Below, in pieces: positions 52,225 to 61,269 of a DNA stretch of 64,000 bases (positions within the stretch are counted from its first letter, which is position 1; each line of letters starts with the position of its first letter). The position numbers were made by a program, and so were the translations under genes. The DNA lies in contig JAJTGR010000055.1 in the NCBI GenBank assembly GCA_021299375.1, positions 35,607 to 99,606 of the forward strand, in the 5' to 3' direction. The DNA comes from Gemmatimonadota bacterium. GTDB taxonomy: Bacteria; Gemmatimonadota; Gemmatimonadetes; Gemmatimonadales; Gemmatimonadaceae. The notes beneath the pieces were generated by a model. That model was not told the origin of the DNA. It saw only the letters and a list, made by a program, of their open reading frames with translations, and ran no database searches.

Positions 52225-55200
52225 ATGAGCACAGAAGCGGGGACCGGCGTCAAGCGCCGCGAATTCCTCAAGATCCTGGGCGCCACCGGCGCCACGACGG
52301 CCGTGGTGGGTTGCTCCTCCGAAAAGGTGGGCAAGCTCATCCCGTACGTTGCGTCTCCAGACAACACCGTGCCCGGTGTGTCGCAGTACTACGCCACCAC
52401 CTGCCGCGAGTGCGCGGCGGCGTGCGGTGTGCTGGCCGAGGTGCGTGACGGCCGTCCGATCAAGCTCGAGGGCAACCCCGAGCACCCGATGAACCGCGGC
52501 GCGATCTGCGCGACCGGGCTGTCGGCGGTGCAGGGGCTCTACAACCCGGACCGCTACCGTTCGCCCATGGTGCGCGACGGCAACGCCCTCAAACCCACCA
52601 CGTGGGATAAGGCCTACGAACTGCTCGCGCAGAAGCTCGGCGAGGTGAAGTCCAAGGGGCAGGCCGGCAACGCGGTGTTCATCAACCAGCACGAGTCGGG
52701 CACCTTCCCGGGGTTCCTCGATCAGTGGCTCTCGGCGAACGGCATGCCGAACCACCTCTCGGTGGACAGCACGGCGCCGATCGCGACCATTGCCGGCAAC
52801 CAGAAGGCGTACGGCACCGCCTGGCCCGCCCTCGACTTCGCCGCGGCCAAGCTGGTCGTGAGCTTCGGCGCCGACTTCCTCGACGGCTGGGGCCACAGCG
52901 TGCCGCAGCAGCTCGATTGGGCCGATGCCCGGGCCAAGCTCGAAGGCGCGCCGCGCCTCGTGTACATCGGCGCCCGTCGCTCGCTCACCGGTCTCAACGC
53001 CGACCAGTGGATTCCGGCCAAGCCCGGCAGCGAAATGGCGCTCTGCGCCGCGCTGACGGGCGCGGGCACCGCTGCCGCCGCCGCCGAGGCGTCGGGTGTG
53101 CCGGCGGCCACCATCGAAGCGCTGGCCAAGGCGATCGCGGACGCCGGCAACGGCGTGATGGCGATCTGCGGTGTCACGGGCGCCGACGCGGTCGAATGTG
53201 CCACCATGGTCGCCGACATCAACAAGAAGGCGGGCGCGGTCGGCACAACGATCAAGCCGGGCAATGCGCATGCCGGCTACGCGGGGCTCGCCTCGTACGC
53301 CGACCTCGCTGCGGCTGTGCAGACGATGGGCGCCGGCACTGTCCCGATCGCCTTCGTGCGTGGCGCCAATCCGGCGCACAGCATGCCGAAGTCGGCCGGG
53401 TTCGCCGCCGCCTTCGCCAAGGTCGGGTTCAAGGTCTCGTTCTCGGCCATGCCCGACGAAACCACGCAGCTGTGCGACCTCGTGCTTCCCGACAACCACT
53501 GGCTCGAGAGCTGGGGCGATGCGGCGGGCGCGAACGGGCAGCTTGGCCTGCAGCAGCCCACGCTCGAGCCGGTGTTCGACACCAGGTCGACGGCCGACGT
53601 GCTCATCGAGCTTGCCAAGAAGGACCAGGCGCTGGCGGCCCGCTACAACGTCGCCGACTACCGCACGTGGTACATCAGCAAGTTCCCCGGCGGTGGCGCG
53701 GCGTTCACGACGGCGCTCACCAAGGCGCAGGTCAACGCGTCGCCGCTGGTGGCCACCAGCAGCCGTTCGCTGGCCGCCACGGCGCAGGCGCCGGCGGCGG
53801 GCACCGGTGACTTCTTCGTGCACGTCTTCCCGTCGCCCACCCGCGGCGACGGCGCGGGCGCGAACAAGCCGTGGCTGCAGGAACTTCCGGACCCGGTCAG
53901 CAAGATCGCCTGGCAGTCGTGGGTCGAGGTGCACCCCTCCACCGCCAAGAAGCTCGGCATCAAGGAGGGCACCCACCTCACCGTCGAGACGGCAGCCGGC
54001 AAGGTCACCGCGCCCGCGTACGTCTACATGGGGGTGCGCCCGGACACCGTCGCCATTGCCCTCGGGCAGGGACACACGGCGTATGGGCGCTTCGCGCAGA
54101 ACATCGGCGTCAACGCCTACGACCTCGTGTCGTCGGGCTGGGACAGCGCCGGCGGTCTGGCCATCGGCAATCTCAAGGGCAAGGTCACCATCACGACCGA
54201 CAGCTCGCCGCTGGTCACCACCGAAGGGTCGGCGCGTCAGCATGGTCGCGGCATCGGTCAGGCCATGACGCTGGCGGCGCTCCTCGGACAGGAGCCGGAG
54301 GACGAGAAGCACCACCACGACATTCCCGGCCTGCCGTCGCAGGACTTCAAGAGCGGCCTCAAGTCGCCCATCGCCGCGGATGCCCAGGGTGAGTACGCCA
54401 ACCCGCAGGGCGCTCAGAAGGGCATGTACGACCCCGAGCATTCCAGCAAGGCCGAGAAGCGCCGCTGGGCGATGACCATCGACCTCGCGCGCTGCACGGG
54501 CTGCTCGGCGTGCGTCACGGCCTGCTACAGCGAGAACAACATCCCGACGGTCGGTGCGCCGTATCAGGGCCGCGCGCTGAGCCCGGCCACGTGGGATGAG
54601 CGTCCGGGGGCGAACATCATCAAGGGCCGCGAGATGGCCTGGATTCGCCTCGAACGCTACTACGAAGGCAACGACAACACCGAGAACGAATTCTCGCCGG
54701 ACTTCGACACGCGGTTCGTGCCGATGATGTGCCAGCACTGCGGCAACGCGCCGTGCGAGCCCGTCTGCCCGGTGTACGCCACGTACCACTCGCCGGACGG
54801 CCTGAACGTGCAGGTGTACAACCGCTGCGTCGGTACGCGCTACTGCAGCAACAACTGCCCGTACAAGGTCCGCTACTTCAACTGGTTCGGCTACGGTGAG
54901 CCGGAGCGTCGCCAGTACGCCTGGCCCGAGCCCATGCACTGGTCGCTCAACCCCGACGTCACCGTGCGTGGCAAGGGTGTCATGGAGAAGTGCACGTTCT
55001 GCGTGCAGCGCATCCGTGAAGCCGAGCATCGCGCGAAGGCCGAAGGGCGTGAGGTCAACGCCGACGAATTCACCACGGCGTGCGCGCAGGCCTGCCCGTC
55101 GCGTGCAATCGTCTTCGGTGATGCGGCCGACGAAAACTGGACCGTTGCGAAACTCGCCTACGACCGGCGTGCCTACCACGTGTTCGAGGAGCTGAACACG

Positions 55201-55266
55201 TACACGGCCGTGGTCTATCTCAAGAAGGTCAACTATCCGGCGCCGGCCTCCCCGGCGAAGGCCTGA
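52225..55266 (+). CDS. actB: Alternative complex III subunit ActB, molybdopterin-oxidoreductase-like plus Fe-S domain
   Basis: The 1013-residue protein is the Fe-S heart of the complex. A Tat-type leader (KRREFLKILGATGATTAVVG) precedes a molybdopterin-enzyme-like domain (about 40-700), which in characterised complexes has lost the cofactor. The C-terminal domain (about 740-1000) has four cysteine clusters: CTGCSACVTAC, CQHCGNAPCEPVCP, CVGTRYCSNNCP and CTFCVQR plus CAQACPSR, fitting three [4Fe-4S] and one [3Fe-4S] cluster. The N-terminal domain also keeps CRECAAACGV and a later Cys. Electrons from quinol pass through these clusters to the haems of ActA and ActE. Confidence 0.94.
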   Translation: MSTEAGTGVKRREFLKILGATGATTAVVGCSSEKVGKLIPYVASPDNTVPGVSQYYATTCRECAAACGVLAEVRDGRPIKLEGNPEHPMNRGAICATGLSAVQGLYNPDRYRSPMVRDGNALKPTTWDKAYELLAQKLGEVKSKGQAGNAVFINQHESGTFPGFLDQWLSANGMPNHLSVDSTAPIATIAGNQKAYGTAWPALDFAAAKLVVSFGADFLDGWGHSVPQQLDWADARAKLEGAPRLVYIGARRSLTGLNADQWIPAKPGSEMALCAALTGAGTAAAAAEASGVPAATIEALAKAIADAGNGVMAICGVTGADAVECATMVADINKKAGAVGTTIKPGNAHAGYAGLASYADLAAAVQTMGAGTVPIAFVRGANPAHSMPKSAGFAAAFAKVGFKVSFSAMPDETTQLCDLVLPDNHWLESWGDAAGANGQLGLQQPTLEPVFDTRSTADVLIELAKKDQALAARYNVADYRTWYISKFPGGGAAFTTALTKAQVNASPLVATSSRSLAATAQAPAAGTGDFFVHVFPSPTRGDGAGANKPWLQELPDPVSKIAWQSWVEVHPSTAKKLGIKEGTHLTVETAAGKVTAPAYVYMGVRPDTVAIALGQGHTAYGRFAQNIGVNAYDLVSSGWDSAGGLAIGNLKGKVTITTDSSPLVTTEGSARQHGRGIGQAMTLAALLGQEPEDEKHHHDIPGLPSQDFKSGLKSPIAADAQGEYANPQGAQKGMYDPEHSSKAEKRRWAMTIDLARCTGCSACVTACYSENNIPTVGAPYQGRALSPATWDERPGANIIKGREMAWIRLERYYEGNDNTENEFSPDFDTRFVPMMCQHCGNAPCEPVCPVYATYHSPDGLNVQVYNRCVGTRYCSNNCPYKVRYFNWFGYGEPERRQYAWPEPMHWSLNPDVTVRGKGVMEKCTFCVQRIREAEHRAKAEGREVNADEFTTACAQACPSRAIVFGDAADENWTVAKLAYDRRAYHVFEELNTYTAVVYLKKVNYPAPASPAKA

Positions 55267-55277
55267 GGACATCGCGC

Positions 55278-56686
<1,409 letters not shown>

Positions 56687-56687
<1 letters not shown>

Positions 56688-57187
56688 TGCAGGGCGTGCT
56701 TGGGGTGTTTCATCATCTCGATACGACCGTCTCGGCGATCGAGGAACTCAAGAAGAAGAAGCTGGGCGATGTGACCGTGTACTCGCCCACCATCCGGCAT
56801 GAGCTGGAGCATGCCATCGACGGCCCCAACAGCGTGGTGCGTCGCTTCACGCTCATTGGCGGCCTGCTCGGGGTGAGCTTCGGCTACTGGGTGGCCATCT
56901 GGTCGTCCAACTACTGGCCGCTCGTCACCGGCGGCAAGGCGATCGCCTCGTGGATCCCGTACACGATCATCGGCTTCGAGGTCATGGTGCTCGTGGGCGC
57001 GCTGTCCACGGTAGCCGGCATGTTCATCAATTCGCGCATCCCCCGGCTCACCACCACGGTGGGCTACGACGATCGTTTCTCGGCCGGGCACTTCGGGGTG
57101 TTCGTCGCCTGCGACGCCAACAAGGCGAGCCAGGCCGAAGACCTCCTGCGCCACGCCGGTGCGGAGGAGGTGCGGCGTGAAGCCTGA
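56687..57187 (+). CDS. actD: Alternative complex III subunit ActD (DUF3341)
   Basis: The 166-residue protein has an N-terminal soluble part (GVFHHLDTTVSAIEELKKKKL) and two transmembrane helices (RFTLIGGLLGVSFGYWVAIW and IIGFEVMVLVGALSTVAGM), as in DUF3341/ActD proteins. SPTIRHELEHAIDGPNSVVR is typical. ActD stabilises the contact of ActC and ActE. It overlaps actC by TGATG and actE by 11 bases. Confidence 0.94.
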
Positions 57188-58001
57188 GACTTCCAACGTG
57201 ATGCCTTCTGTTGCCGGACGTGCTTTGCGCGTGTCGGTGGCGATCGTGCTGCCGCTGTCGCTGGGCGCCTGCACGTGGTTCACCGACTTCAAGAATCAGC
57301 CGCGCATCGAACCCTGGGAGCCGTTCTCCCAGAACGAGGCCGACTCGCTCATCGCCCCCCGTGGCCAGCCCGCGTACAGTGTACCGGTGCAGGGCACGAC
57401 GGTGGCCGCGTGGCAGATCGGTTACCAGCCGCTGCTGCCGGTGATCGATTCGTTCACGCCCATTCCGAACCCGACGCCCGTGTCGGAGGCGTCACTTGCG
57501 AATGGCCGGAAGCAGTATCAGATCAACTGCGCGGTGTGCCATGGCAACGCCGGCGATGGCAACGGTGGCCTCAAGAAGGTCAACCCGGCCTACGGCTTCA
57601 GCCCGAGCCTGATGACCCCATCGGCCATGGGCCGTTCCGAAGGGTACATCTACGGGATGATTCGCAACGGGCGCGGCATCATGCCGAGCTACAACCGGAT
57701 CGAGGAGAAGGATCGCTGGGATGTGGTGAACTACGTCCGGGCGCTCCAGGGCAAGACCACCATGGCCGCCGACACCACCTCCATCGGGTACCCCGGCCAG
57801 AACGGCACCACGGTGCCGGGCCCGTCGTTCACGGCGCCCACCAGGCCGGCCCCGTTCGTGAAGCCCACGCAGCAGCCAACCCCGGGTTCGCCGAACATCA
57901 ATGCGGCCACCTTCAAGGGCAACAACGAGAACGACACCATGCGCAAGCTGCACCTGGGCCCGCCGTCGGCCGCGGGTGAGGGCAAGGAGAAGCACGAGTG
58001 A
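57177..58001 (+). CDS. actE: Alternative complex III subunit ActE, monohaem cytochrome c lipoprotein
   Basis: The 274-residue product uses a GTG at 57177 with GGAGGAGG 6 bases upstream, which decides the start inside the end of actD. A lipobox LSLGAC (Cys32) marks lipidation. The haem motif is CAVCHGNAGDGNGG and the likely distal Met is in GRGIMPSYNRIEEKDRWDVV. ActE shuttles electrons from the Fe-S/haem core to the terminal oxidase or a cytochrome c. A proline-rich tail (TAPTRPAPFVKPTQQPTPG) extends the C-terminus. Confidence 0.94.
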   Translation: MKPETSNVMPSVAGRALRVSVAIVLPLSLGACTWFTDFKNQPRIEPWEPFSQNEADSLIAPRGQPAYSVPVQGTTVAAWQIGYQPLLPVIDSFTPIPNPTPVSEASLANGRKQYQINCAVCHGNAGDGNGGLKKVNPAYGFSPSLMTPSAMGRSEGYIYGMIRNGRGIMPSYNRIEEKDRWDVVNYVRALQGKTTMAADTTSIGYPGQNGTTVPGPSFTAPTRPAPFVKPTQQPTPGSPNINAATFKGNNENDTMRKLHLGPPSAAGEGKEKHE

Positions 58002-59329
58002 GCCAGCACTATCACTACCCGACGCGTGAGGAATTCGCGCGGCGCTTCAGCGGGGTGACGGTTCCCGCCGGCCTCAAGACGGGTGCGCTCATCGCGGCCC
58101 TGGTCGGCATTGGCGTCTTCGTCATGGGGCTGTTCACCAACCCCGATCGCGCCTGGCAGGCGGTGCAGTACAACTGGACGTACTTCGCGGTGCTCTCCAC
58201 CGCCGGGACCGCCTTCGCGGCCGTCCAGCGCATCGTCACCGCCCGGTGGTCACGTCCCATCATCCGCTTCACCGAGGGCTTCTACGCCTTCGTGCCGATC
58301 GCCTTCGTCATCCTGATCGGGCTGCTCTTCTTCAGCGGTGAGCACGTCTACACCTTCCGCGGCCGCGAGGCGGTGTCCATCGCCGAAAAGGCGGCGTATC
58401 TCGACAACAACTTCTTCCTGCTCCGCGGCTTGTTCTTCTTCGGCGCCATCACCGTCATCCAGGGGCTGTTCATCTGGAACTCGGTGAAGATGGACGTCGC
58501 CGTGATGCCGGAGTCGGGTGCCAAGTGGGCCGCCGGACTGCGCGCCAGGATGCGCGCCGCCTGGACCGGGGATGAGCGTCGCGAGCTGCACACGCAGCAC
58601 AGTGCGCAGGGCAAGCTGGGCGTGGCCGTGGCCATGAGCTTCGTAATCGGCTGGTGCTTCATGGCGTGGGATTACTCCATGACCATCTCGCTGCACTTCC
58701 AGCAGACCATGTACGCCTGGATCGTGTTCATGACCGGCTGGGTCAACATGGTCATGCTCACGTCGCTGCTCGCCATGTGGTGGCGCAATCACCTCAAGGC
58801 GCACGACCTGGTCACCATCAATCACTTCTGGGACCTGGGCAAGCTCGGCTTCGCCTTCACGGCCTTCGTGGGCTACATCAGCTTCTCGCAGTATCTGGTC
58901 ATCTGGTACGGCAACATGCCGGAAGAGACGCACTTCTACCGGCTGCGCCTCTCGGGCGTGTGGAAGCCCGTCACGCAGCTCATCCCGATCTTCGGCTTCG
59001 TGCTGCCGTTCTTCGGCCTCATCTCCAAGGCCGCGAAGGTGTACCTCCCGACCTTCGTGCTCTTCGCGGTGTGCAGCCTGATCGGTGTGTACCTTCACCG
59101 GTACATCGAGATCTATCCGAGCATCTACGGCGAGGCCACCAGCCTGCCCTTCGGGCTCCAGGAAATCGGCACCACCATCGGCTTCATCGGCCTGTGGGCG
59201 TTCAGCTACTTCAGCTTCATGGAAGCCTTCCCCGTCATGCGCGTGTTCATGATGACCACGCCATTCAAGGACGAGGTGCAGGTTCCGGTCGACGTCAAGA
59301 CCATGGAGCCGCTGCCGGCGCACGAGTAA
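57998..59329 (+). CDS. actF: Alternative complex III subunit ActF, NrfD-like
   Basis: The 443-residue protein starts at a GTG overlapping the actE stop (GTGA). It has about ten helices and is a paralogue of ActC: GEHVYTFRGREAVSIAEKAAYLD, NFFLLRGLFFFGAITVIQG, FVIGWCFMAWDYSMTISLHF and VTINHFWDLGKLGFAFTAFV followed by GYISFSQYLVIW. ActF is the second NrfD-like subunit and is thought to provide a proton path. It is the last gene of the operon, closed by a strong terminator. Confidence 0.95.
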   Translation: MSQHYHYPTREEFARRFSGVTVPAGLKTGALIAALVGIGVFVMGLFTNPDRAWQAVQYNWTYFAVLSTAGTAFAAVQRIVTARWSRPIIRFTEGFYAFVPIAFVILIGLLFFSGEHVYTFRGREAVSIAEKAAYLDNNFFLLRGLFFFGAITVIQGLFIWNSVKMDVAVMPESGAKWAAGLRARMRAAWTGDERRELHTQHSAQGKLGVAVAMSFVIGWCFMAWDYSMTISLHFQQTMYAWIVFMTGWVNMVMLTSLLAMWWRNHLKAHDLVTINHFWDLGKLGFAFTAFVGYISFSQYLVIWYGNMPEETHFYRLRLSGVWKPVTQLIPIFGFVLPFFGLISKAAKVYLPTFVLFAVCSLIGVYLHRYIEIYPSIYGEATSLPFGLQEIGTTIGFIGLWAFSYFSFMEAFPVMRVFMMTTPFKDEVQVPVDVKTMEPLPAHE

Positions 59330-59668
59330 CCGTCGGCGGCCAATGAATCGAGGGGCGGACACCATGCGGTGTTCGCCCCTCTGTTGTTCCCCCGAACGGC
59401 GATCCGCGGCCGCCACCACCGCACGGCCGCCCTGTGCACGGTGAGCAACGCGGAGTCGGTCACCCAGGAGCAGGCGCACCTGCACGAACAGGCGGCCCAC
59501 GGCAGCTCGCGAGCCCACGATCAGGACGGACACGAAGGCGGGACGGGCGGTCGCAGTGCCCGGCGGTGATTCACTCCAGGCAGACAGCGTGCCCGGGCAC
59601 ACCCGGCGAGTACGTCACGGCCGGGCTCCGGAATGCGACGGGGGGCCCGTGCGGTACGCCACGCGAAC
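59330..59668. other. Intergenic stretch after the act operon
   Basis: Apart from the operon terminator at its start, these 339 bases show no convincing reading frame, repeat or RNA. The rest is GC-rich; short open frames on both strands lack a family pattern or RBS. A decayed gene cannot be excluded. Confidence 0.4.
59351..59380 (+). terminator. Terminator of the act operon
   Basis: A 13-bp stem (AGGGGCGGACACC / GGTGTTCGCCCCT, one G-T pair) with a 4-base loop (ATGC) is followed by CTGTTGTTCC. It starts 21 bases after the actF stop. Confidence 0.8.
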
Positions 59669-60433
59669 TCAAGCCGATTTGCCGCCGGAGTCACCAGCCG
59701 CCCTGTGCACACCGCGCCACAGGAACAGCAGCCCCAGCGCCATGAACCACAGCTGGATGCCGGTCGTGGACAGCACGATGGACACCGGCGGCGCAATGCC
59801 GACCAGTTCGAGACTGGGGAAGGCGACGAGTCCACCGGCTATGAGCCCCGTCACGCCCGCCCACACCGGGAGCCGCCGATCACGCAGGATCAGAAGGCTG
59901 GTGCTGACGGCCCAGAGTGAAGCGAAGATGGCCACGCCAAGCGCCTCGCCGATGGCACCGCCCCAGGCATTGATGGCCGCCTGCATCATCTCGATGGCCG
60001 CGCGTCCTTCTGCCGAGAGGCCGGCAGCGGCATGGGCCTCGGCCAGGGTCACACTGCCCGTCAGCCAGCGCAGAATGCCAATCGACCGCGCGAGCGCAGA
60101 TGCCGCAGCCGCCCCGATGGCAACCAGCGCCAGCGATCCCAGCGGGCCAGGGCGAGCTGCCAGCCGAACGGTCAGGGCGCCGGTGACCAGGAAGAGCACG
60201 GAGTAGCCAAGGTACAGCCCGTAGCCCAGCCGGACGGCGCTCAGCTGGTCGCGCAGGAGCGGGAGCATGTGCGCCGGCGGAAAATCGAGACTGTCCGGCC
60301 ACCGGATCGCCCCGCCCAGCACGGCCATAGGGGCGAAGATGCTCAGGCCCTGCACCATCAGGACCAGTCCGGCGGCCAGGTACCGGCGCTGCGGCGGTGG
60401 GCTGTCGTCAGGCAGGAAATCGCTGAGTGGCAT
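59669..60433 (-). CDS. Multi-helix membrane protein divergent from TetR regulator
   Basis: The 254-residue protein starts at the ATG 60433, preceded by GGAG at 6-base spacing. Six or seven hydrophobic segments are visible, among them YLAAGLVLMVQGLSIFAPMAV, GYGLYLGYSVLFLVTGALTV, GSLALVAIGAAAASALA, AIGEALGVAIFASLWAV and VWAGVTGLIAGGLVAF. The pattern is loosely like DUF4386-type proteins, but I do not recognise the family with certainty. It is divergent from a TetR gene about 105 bases away and may be regulated by it. Confidence 0.62.
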   Translation of the reverse strand: MPLSDFLPDDSPPPQRRYLAAGLVLMVQGLSIFAPMAVLGGAIRWPDSLDFPPAHMLPLLRDQLSAVRLGYGLYLGYSVLFLVTGALTVRLAARPGPLGSLALVAIGAAAASALARSIGILRWLTGSVTLAEAHAAAGLSAEGRAAIEMMQAAINAWGGAIGEALGVAIFASLWAVSTSLLILRDRRLPVWAGVTGLIAGGLVAFPSLELVGIAPPVSIVLSTTGIQLWFMALGLLFLWRGVHRAAGDSGGKSA

Positions 60434-60502
60434 GGGCATCTCCGTTTGGGTGGAGCCGGGGGCACCGGCAATCACGCCGGTCGAGTCGACCTGACGCGAG
60501 GC

Positions 60503-60530
60503 TTGACAATAATAGTTAACGGTGTAATCT
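60503..60530 (+). promoter_or_regulatory. Promoter of the TetR gene with embedded AGTTAAC element
   Basis: TTGACA (60503-60508), 16 bases, then TAATCT (60525-60530) is a near-consensus sigma-70 promoter whose start lies almost at the TetR ATG (60539), so the transcript is nearly leaderless. AGTTAAC (60514-60520) sits between the boxes, a good place for a repressor to bind, and recurs upstream of the TonB receptor. Confidence 0.65.
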
Positions 60531-60538
60531 AAAAGACC

Positions 60539-61204
60539 ATGGTTATCGAAGAGACGCAGGACAGCCTACTTTCCCGAGCTGAACGTCTCCGCCATCGCTC
60601 TGCGGCGAGGCGCGAGGCGCAGCGCGGGCGGCTGCGGGAGTTGCTGCTGACGGTCGCCGAGGAGCACCTGCTCGAGAAGGGGTATGGCGCCTTCTCGCTA
60701 CGGGAAGTCGCGGAGGCCACCCAGTACACGCCAACCACCATCTACCGCCACTTCCGCGATCGCGAGGCCCTGATCGCGGCGGTCCTGGAGAAGTGGTTCC
60801 TGCTGTTCGCTCGCGCGCTCGACGAGGCGGATCTGCCAGACGCTGCCCCCGGCGAGCGCATCCTTGCCATGGGCGATGCCTACCTGCGCTTCGCGCTGGC
60901 ACAGCCGGCACGGTACCGGGTCATGTTCGTCGACCGCCCGGACATCGGCATTCTCCCTGACGGAACGGCGGCCCTCCACGACGATCCGGCGTTCGGGTTG
61001 CTCATCCGGGTCTGCGAGGCCTTGTGTGCGGCAGGTGAGGCCGGATCGTACCAGCCCCTCGAGGTGGCCATGATGATTTGGCTTGGTTTGCATGGGACCG
61101 CCGCCATGGGGGCATGTTCGCAGATCGTGGATGCACACGCGGCGCAGGAGTTGGGGATGGGTATTGCCCACCTGCTACTGCGAGGGCTCCGTTCGTCCGC
61201 CTGA
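60539..61204 (+). CDS. TetR/AcrR family transcriptional regulator
   Basis: The 221-residue protein has a TetR DNA-binding domain: RLRELLLTVAEEHLLEKGYGAFSL for the first helices and LREVAEATQYTPTTIYRHFRDREALI for the helix-turn-helix. An unusually basic stretch (RAERLRHRSAARREAQRGRL) precedes it. The ligand domain contains a WHG-like region (PARYRVMFVDRP) and IWLGLHGTAAMG, common among the TetR_C_33-like group. It likely represses itself and perhaps the divergent membrane protein or the downstream TonB receptor. The ligand is unknown. Confidence 0.9.
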   Translation: MVIEETQDSLLSRAERLRHRSAARREAQRGRLRELLLTVAEEHLLEKGYGAFSLREVAEATQYTPTTIYRHFRDREALIAAVLEKWFLLFARALDEADLPDAAPGERILAMGDAYLRFALAQPARYRVMFVDRPDIGILPDGTAALHDDPAFGLLIRVCEALCAAGEAGSYQPLEVAMMIWLGLHGTAAMGACSQIVDAHAAQELGMGIAHLLLRGLRSSA

Positions 61205-61269
61205 GCGTGTTTTTTTTTCGTGATCAGTTAACACCCATCTTTTTTCTACCCTTTCACACAGGAGTGCTT
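61205..61269 (+). promoter_or_regulatory. T-rich region upstream of the TonB receptor with a second AGTTAAC
   Basis: A run of nine T (61210-61218), AGTTAAC (61226-61232) and a run of six T (61240-61245) fill the gap between the TetR gene and the receptor. The element matches the one inside the TetR promoter. The RBS AGGAG lies 6-10 bases before the receptor ATG. Confidence 0.5.
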
